The translations under genes were made by a program, and so were the position numbers. Shown here piece after piece: positions 59,026 through 64,000 of a stretch of 64,000 nt of DNA (position 1 is the first letter of the stretch; each line of letters opens with the position of its first letter). This DNA comes from Schizochytrium sp. TIO01 (Eukaryota > Sar > Bigyra > Thraustochytrida > Thraustochytriidae): positions 7,249,261-7,313,260 of the forward strand of contig SMSO01000031.1 of the NCBI GenBank assembly GCA_004764695.1, given 5' to 3'. Below the pieces are notes generated by a model. The model was given only the letters and a program-made list of their open reading frames with translations, had not been told where the DNA came from and made no database searches.

Positions 59026-60843
59026 CTAGGCAGCTAGCTGTCTATAGCTATCCGCCTGCTTCCAAGTCCTTGTAAGTTTTATGGTGCTCAGTCTCTGAAA
59101 CCACATCAAAACGTGGCATAATACGTGGCATAATACGTGCTGGCGCTCGCGAAAAGCTTTGCCTAGGCACCACATAGCACTAGAAGGTCGCCGCTACGGT
59201 GCTCGGCGCATGGCGCATGGCGTCTACGAGACTCATGGAAGGACGGGAGTTCTGTACGCACGCGCCTGCCAGAATTGTGCACGCCATGTACAATGCACAA
59301 ACCCATCGCGGCAAAAGGGATTTCTGAAAACACTCGATGATGATTGTGATATGACCCCTCCGGCCGTACGGAGGAGACAAATTGAAAAGACACTCAGGGC
59401 GCCTGAAGAACTATGATCGAATGGCTGGGCAAACGAGATACTTACTTGCGTGTTGGGAGGAAACCCAGGGCCCTTGTCAGGAGGAGGCATGCGAGGGTGT
59501 CTTGCGGACACTGAAATAAACATGCAGGCTCTGCTCACAGCAAGAAAGCTCCCTCGACGAATGAGTTCAGAAAATGCTCTTAGACTGCCGCAACAAGTGA
59601 TCTCAGAGCAGACTGAGTGGTCTTGGATGGGTTTGAATGGCGACAAATAGTAGCAGGTAATTGCGCACTCTTAAAAGCATCCCGATGTGCAGAAGGAAAA
59701 TCCGAACCAACGAAGGTATTGCCGCCTCATAAATAAACTTGATTACTTTGAAAAGGCCATGCCTGATTGCTTTTCATTGAAGAAGTGGCCGTCTACAAAT
59801 AGTTAGAGCTGATGATCCCCCTCCGTATGTGAAAGCGTTCTCGATATTAGACTGAGATATGGTCTGTGTGTGGTAAGGATGCATTGCTCTAAGTCTACTT
59901 ACAATCCCTCAACTTGACTTTATACTACCTAGCGCTTGTTGGTCTTCTTGGAAATATGCATCTTGAAGACTCAAATAAAACCCCTTTTGGGGTCTAAGAA
60001 AACGTCTCTTCTTCTAGCATTGCGCTCCTTCATCGTTGAACGATCGCATGACATCACAACTGCTCGCACAGCCTCAACGATGGCAAACCAAGAACAACAT
60101 GTAGTCTATGCAGCCAGCCTTCCTAGCCGGCAAAACATCCCAAACCTTGCTGTCGCCACACATAGCTAGCTAGCTCCAGCTGGGTACACAGCAGCTTCTT
60201 CCTGTGTGCCCAACTTTGCATACTAATACCCATTATAGGCCCAAACTTTTTTCCCTAACGAATAAAAGCGAACCATCTCTCCCCCGTCAAAGTTCTTCAC
60301 TAGAACCCTCTACTGGGCCGTGCTAGGTGCCCTCTGCGGTGTTCTTTCTAAATGGAACGCCTATAGCGTTGTTTTTGATTACGTTATGCACCGACCTGCT
60401 ACTCCTGCGTAGCTGGTTCTAGGCACAGTCACTGGCAATAATGATAGGTGGGCCTACTATATACTCATAGGACAGCCGTTCTTTTTCCAACTGGAGGTGG
60501 AGAATGATCTTCTTCGACCAGTATTCCTAGCGTGAAGGAAATGCGCTTTGGAATCAAAATGAGCGGCGTCAATCAATACCATGACGATGGCGGCGATGAG
60601 CGAACGATTATGCTGGCCTCATACTGTGAGGTCTGGCTTTGATATTATGTCTTGGATGAGCCATATTTGATCTCCTGGGTAATATCTTCATGAATTGGCG
60701 TCCTCAGATTTAGAGCTTTTTCTTAATTGCCAGCTCATCAATCAATATTTTGACAAAGACAGTGAGTGAGTAAATCAATACCGAGCATCGGTGCTGCCAA
60801 AGCTTGAGCTGAGTAGACTCGCTCGAGGCGGCCTGGAAAAAGA

Positions 60844-62709
60844 ATGCAGGCGACGCGGAGCGGGCCCTCAAAGTTATCACACTGGCGTGCGAAACAGTCC
60901 GAGGCAGCGCGGCGCAGACGAGGGGACAACCATGAGGGCTGGCACTTGGTCTTCTACGTTTTTGGCCTCGGCGGACTGTGCGTGTTGATGCTACAGGTTG
61001 TCGTGACGATCTTCAGGTCTGCCGAGCCCGATGGAGGCACGGTATTTGGCACAAACGACGCACTACGCGGCGCCCGCGCAGACCTCGACAATGCGATGTC
61101 TGGAAATACCTTGCCCAAAGCTCATCCGGATGTTGTAGCGCTCGCCAAAAGGGTTGCGGACGCGCTCGCACCGTTTCAGACAACTTATCTGGAGAGCATC
61201 GGTGTTGAAACGCCTTCATGCGCCCCTGAACACGTGCACTGGAGCGCTCTGCAGCCTGGCTACCTCGCTGCATGCCCGAAGTCTGGATGCCGCATGTTCA
61301 CAGATCTCGACGAGGCCAAAGCCGCCTGTGCGCAGGAGGAAGATTGCGGAGGTGTAACCAAGTCTGGAGAGTCCTTCGAGACTAGACAGTCTAGGTCCAT
61401 CGTTGACTCTGAGCATGGCGAAATGTCTGCCGTTAGATCTGTTTGTAAAAGGGCATCCAACGCCCTGGAGGTCTGGGAGGCCTTCAGGGAGACCATCGAA
61501 CAGGCACTTGACGACGAAGAAGAACTCCATCTCAACACAGTGTATCCCACGCGGGAGGATGGCAGCATTTTTCTTGCAATCTCCACCTATAGAGACATCA
61601 CGTGTCCGGACACCCTCAAAGGTGCCTTCATGAGCGCCAAAAACCCGGAGAAACTCTTCGTAGGCATTGTACAGCAAAACTGCAATGTGGACAACTGTTT
61701 CACGGGAACGGGATGGGGAAACACCAGGAAATGGGTACACCAGGAAGGACCTGATGTGGACTGCATTGAGGCCTTCTGCAAGGAGTTCCCTGAGGTGTGC
61801 CACAAACAAGTAAAGATATTGAGGCTTGGAGAACGAGAGTCTTACGGCCCCTTCTTTGGCAGGTTCTTGAATAGCAAACTATACCGCGGAGAAAACTTCT
61901 ATGTGCAGATTGATGCCCATACAGAATTCAGGCAGGACTGGGACTACTGGCTCGTAGACCAGATGAAAAGAACACCAAGCTACCCCAACTCGGTTATTTC
62001 TAATTATCCACCTGGAGGCGACCCTCGGAGGATTGGCAAGTGGCCGGCGCCAACAGGTTACAATGAACATACCCCGAGTGCTCTCTGCGGATGCAACTTC
62101 GAGGATGCTGGTGGGACGCATCATACTGTGCGACTCCGTGAGACCCCGCGCACGTTCTCGCGTGACGTGGACAACTCTGTCCCGCACCATTCTGCCTTTG
62201 TGGCGGCTGGATTCTTCGTTGCGCATGGATCCATCGTCGCCAATGTACCTTTTGACCCGTTCATGCCCTACCTTTTCATGGGAGAGGAAATCTCACTCAC
62301 CATTCGCTTCTGGACCAGTGGCTACGATATCTATGGACCAGCAATTAATGTTTTGCGCCACGAATACGTGCGTAAAGAGAGCCCCAAGTTCTGGGAAAGT
62401 GTCACGATGGTCTTTAAGAATGGTGGCATACACAACAGTCTCACGGACCTCATCATTCCTCGAGTTCAGCACCTCGTTGGCTGGAAAGATGAACCTGCTC
62501 GCACGGAAAGCGTGTTCGCAAGAGCGGATCAATTTGGGTGTGGAACCAAAAGATCTGCTCTGCAGTTCGTCAAGGTTATGCAGATCCGCGTCCGCTCGCT
62601 GCGCCAGACTGCCCCCTCGTGGTGCGTCCATGGCACAGATATGCCCGCCAAACTTGCCCAGTGGGGCGTCTCTGACGACAGCTTGGACATCGAAGCGATG
62701 GAAGATTAG
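60844..62709 (+). CDS. GT60-like N-acetylglucosaminyltransferase, type II membrane protein
   Basis: 621 residues, single exon. A basic cytoplasmic head is followed by a signal anchor at 34-57 (HLVFYVFGLGGLCVLMLQVV). Residues about 126-201 hold six or so cysteines in a pattern like a PAN/apple or WSC-type binding module (CRMFTDLDEAKAACAQEEDC), an unusual stem. The catalytic domain from about 241 matches the GlcNAc/Skp1-type GT60 family: SIFLAISTYRDITCPDTL, FVGIVQQNC, FYVQIDAHTEF with the DXH-type motif at 357-359, HHSAFVAAGFFVAHGSIV, and FMGEEISLTIRFWTSGYDIY at 478-497. Known relatives add alpha-GlcNAc to Ser/Thr or hydroxyproline. The membrane anchor points to a Golgi enzyme acting on secreted or surface proteins rather than on cytosolic Skp1. 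Codons are C/G-biased. The family call is confident. Confidence 0.92.
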   Translation: MQATRSGPSKLSHWRAKQSEAARRRRGDNHEGWHLVFYVFGLGGLCVLMLQVVVTIFRSAEPDGGTVFGTNDALRGARADLDNAMSGNTLPKAHPDVVALAKRVADALAPFQTTYLESIGVETPSCAPEHVHWSALQPGYLAACPKSGCRMFTDLDEAKAACAQEEDCGGVTKSGESFETRQSRSIVDSEHGEMSAVRSVCKRASNALEVWEAFRETIEQALDDEEELHLNTVYPTREDGSIFLAISTYRDITCPDTLKGAFMSAKNPEKLFVGIVQQNCNVDNCFTGTGWGNTRKWVHQEGPDVDCIEAFCKEFPEVCHKQVKILRLGERESYGPFFGRFLNSKLYRGENFYVQIDAHTEFRQDWDYWLVDQMKRTPSYPNSVISNYPPGGDPRRIGKWPAPTGYNEHTPSALCGCNFEDAGGTHHTVRLRETPRTFSRDVDNSVPHHSAFVAAGFFVAHGSIVANVPFDPFMPYLFMGEEISLTIRFWTSGYDIYGPAINVLRHEYVRKESPKFWESVTMVFKNGGIHNSLTDLIIPRVQHLVGWKDEPARTESVFARADQFGCGTKRSALQFVKVMQIRVRSLRQTAPSWCVHGTDMPAKLAQWGVSDDSLDIEAMED

Positions 62710-63884
62710 TCCTGACCAAGAGCAAAGGAGAATTAAAATCAGTGAGCTATGAATGCTTCGTAGAACCATACTCCTATCTTGCATGATATCATGTACGAAA
62801 ATGCATTTTGCATCAATATTAATGCGATGTAGAAAAGCAAGCAAATATCGATTTTCGCACCATTTGCATTTCTCAAACCCTGGGTAAAAACTACGTAGAA
62901 GTAGAACGGAAGAGCCCGCTCTTGTGACTCACGATCACCTTCAACGTAGCGATGGCAGTGATGACTACTACACTTTGCCATTCTCCAAAGAAGGAGAGGA
63001 AGAGAACGTAGAGGAAAATGGAAAGTGTGACACATTGTAAGCAAACTGCTCAAGAACTTGCATACATCTGTGTTTCTGGCGCCGATAGACAAGTCTGTAC
63101 AAACAAGCATACAACCAATTAAGCAAATAGTTACCTACGCAACTTACAATATAAAGTATCACTGCAAAAAAATAAAATAAATGAATCAATGTCTGCATCA
63201 AACTAAATCCCTCACGGGCTTGTTACATCACATGCCTAGAAATCGTCACAGTAAGTGGTCCATTGTGCTTCTCTGTACGTCTTTTTGTACATGAGAATGT
63301 GTGTGTTGTCTAGTTGATGTTTACAATAAAATAAAGTGGAGAAAAGTAACATTCATTATAAGATCTGTGTAGAGGCTCAAATGAAGACTGTGCTTCCCCT
63401 AAGAAAGAGTGAGAAACAGTTGAGAGATATTTGCAATCGTCACTTGATGTTGCCCTTATCTATTTTTCGTTAGACTGAGGAAAACAGCTAGCTTAAAAGA
63501 ACAAAGAGAAGAAAATCCATCGCACGGCTTGAACTGCAAACTCGACATAGATCAAAGAAAAAAAAAAAAGAGAAGGAAATAACGAAAAACGAAAAAAATG
63601 AAACAGCCAAGCGACCCAGGCATATCGTAGGCAATTCAGAATTCAGCCAGAAAAAAAGTCCCACATAGAAGTTGAAAGAAATCGGTTGACGAGGAAAGTA
63701 AGCCATCCATATACGATTCAAAACGCGGCAAGACTGCATGAGTGTGATCTGGTCTTTCAAACAAGACCTATCTCAACCCGAGCAAAATGCGCATCGCATC
63801 CTCACTGGCATCACGCATCTGACGGACCGAAGTAAACACGTGCAGGCTATAGGCTCGATCATGATGCCAACTCTTACAATGACT

Positions 63885-63916
<32 letters not shown>

Positions 63917-64000
63917 ATGGAGAATAGAGTTGGTGTTTGACGCATTGTGGCCTCTTTAATAAGATGTGTAATGATGATGTTCGAAATGTTGATAAAACTT
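62710..64000. other. 3' flank and spacer to the end of the window
   Basis: AT-rich, no gene seen. A GAT microsatellite lies at 63886-63915. Minus-strand frames here are short and unsupported. Confidence 0.55.
63886..63915. repeat. GAT trinucleotide microsatellite
   Basis: About ten GAT units. Confidence 0.92.

Larger units (their letters stand above)
53219..60843. other. Long gene-poor region rich in microsatellites
   Basis: Seven and a half kilobases without a complete gene I can support. The first 500 bases contain a minus-strand frame (to 53738) with no ATG at its start, taken as leader or chance. Tandem tracts are listed separately. A 74-codon frame with a single internal TGA at 58804-59025 is listed separately. 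Between 59100 and 60800 there are several short frames in a GC-richer stretch with no motifs. Confidence 0.5.

Noticed and set aside
59159-59646. Overlapping frames on both strands
   Set aside because: Competing frames of similar length, none with a motif or a workable splice structure.
1-64000. tRNA, rRNA and CRISPR arrays
   Set aside because: I looked for the GGTTCRAATCC box on both strands and for spaced direct repeats; the few GTTCGA-containing stretches do not fold into a tRNA, no rRNA-like conserved blocks were seen, and all tandem repeats lack unique spacers.

Overview
The window is nuclear DNA from a unicellular eukaryote. Coding regions are moderately GC-rich and mostly single-exon; the few introns I can infer are very short (about 42-76 bases, GT...AG). 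Intergenic DNA is AT-rich and full of microsatellites. There are no operons, no ribosome-binding-site pattern, and no tRNA, rRNA or CRISPR array that I could find. The gene content (alpha-carbonic anhydrases, a TKL-type kinase with armadillo repeats, a SYLF-WW protein, GT77-like and GT60-like Golgi glycosyltransferases) would fit a stramenopile protist such as a labyrinthulomycete/thraustochytrid, but that placement is an inference of low confidence.

Layout. 1-5.6 kb: the 3' end of one alpha-carbonic anhydrase, a complete second copy in tandem, then a secreted small member (minus strand, one inferred intron) of an unnamed family. 5.6-11.1 kb: simple repeats and a 15-base minisatellite. 11.2-15.2 kb (minus): a kinase gene with an MLKL-like N-terminal helical region and about 14 near-identical armadillo repeats whose central part is broken by frameshifts. 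15.2-32 kb: gene-poor, with a second member of the unnamed family (17.3-18.4 kb, minus), two copies of a decayed coding-derived repeat, a kinase glycine-loop remnant, and a small broken secreted-protein gene near 29.6 kb. 32.1-36.4 kb: SYLF-WW-WW gene, a putatively lipid-anchored beta-propeller-like gene with one frame break, and a convergent SPF45-motif gene. 39.3-40.8 kb: the third, membrane-anchored member of the unnamed family. 41-53 kb: a third inverted copy of the decayed repeat, two paralogous GT77-like transferases (both minus), and between them an inferred three-exon gene at 48.7-49.4 kb. 53-60.8 kb: mostly microsatellites. 60.8-62.7 kb: a GT60-like N-acetylglucosaminyltransferase.

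The strongest leads for novelty are the three-member dispersed family (4.7-5.6, 17.3-18.4 and 39.3-40.8 kb) with shared WF...AW and YPR.ND.LRAVFY motifs and no function I recognise; the MLKL-like-helices/kinase/armadillo architecture with frame damage confined to its near-identical repeats; and the three-copy decayed repeat whose ancestral reading frame can still be partly read. Three glycosyltransferases of the secretory pathway are present, but they lie 8-18 kb apart and I do not claim a functional cluster.
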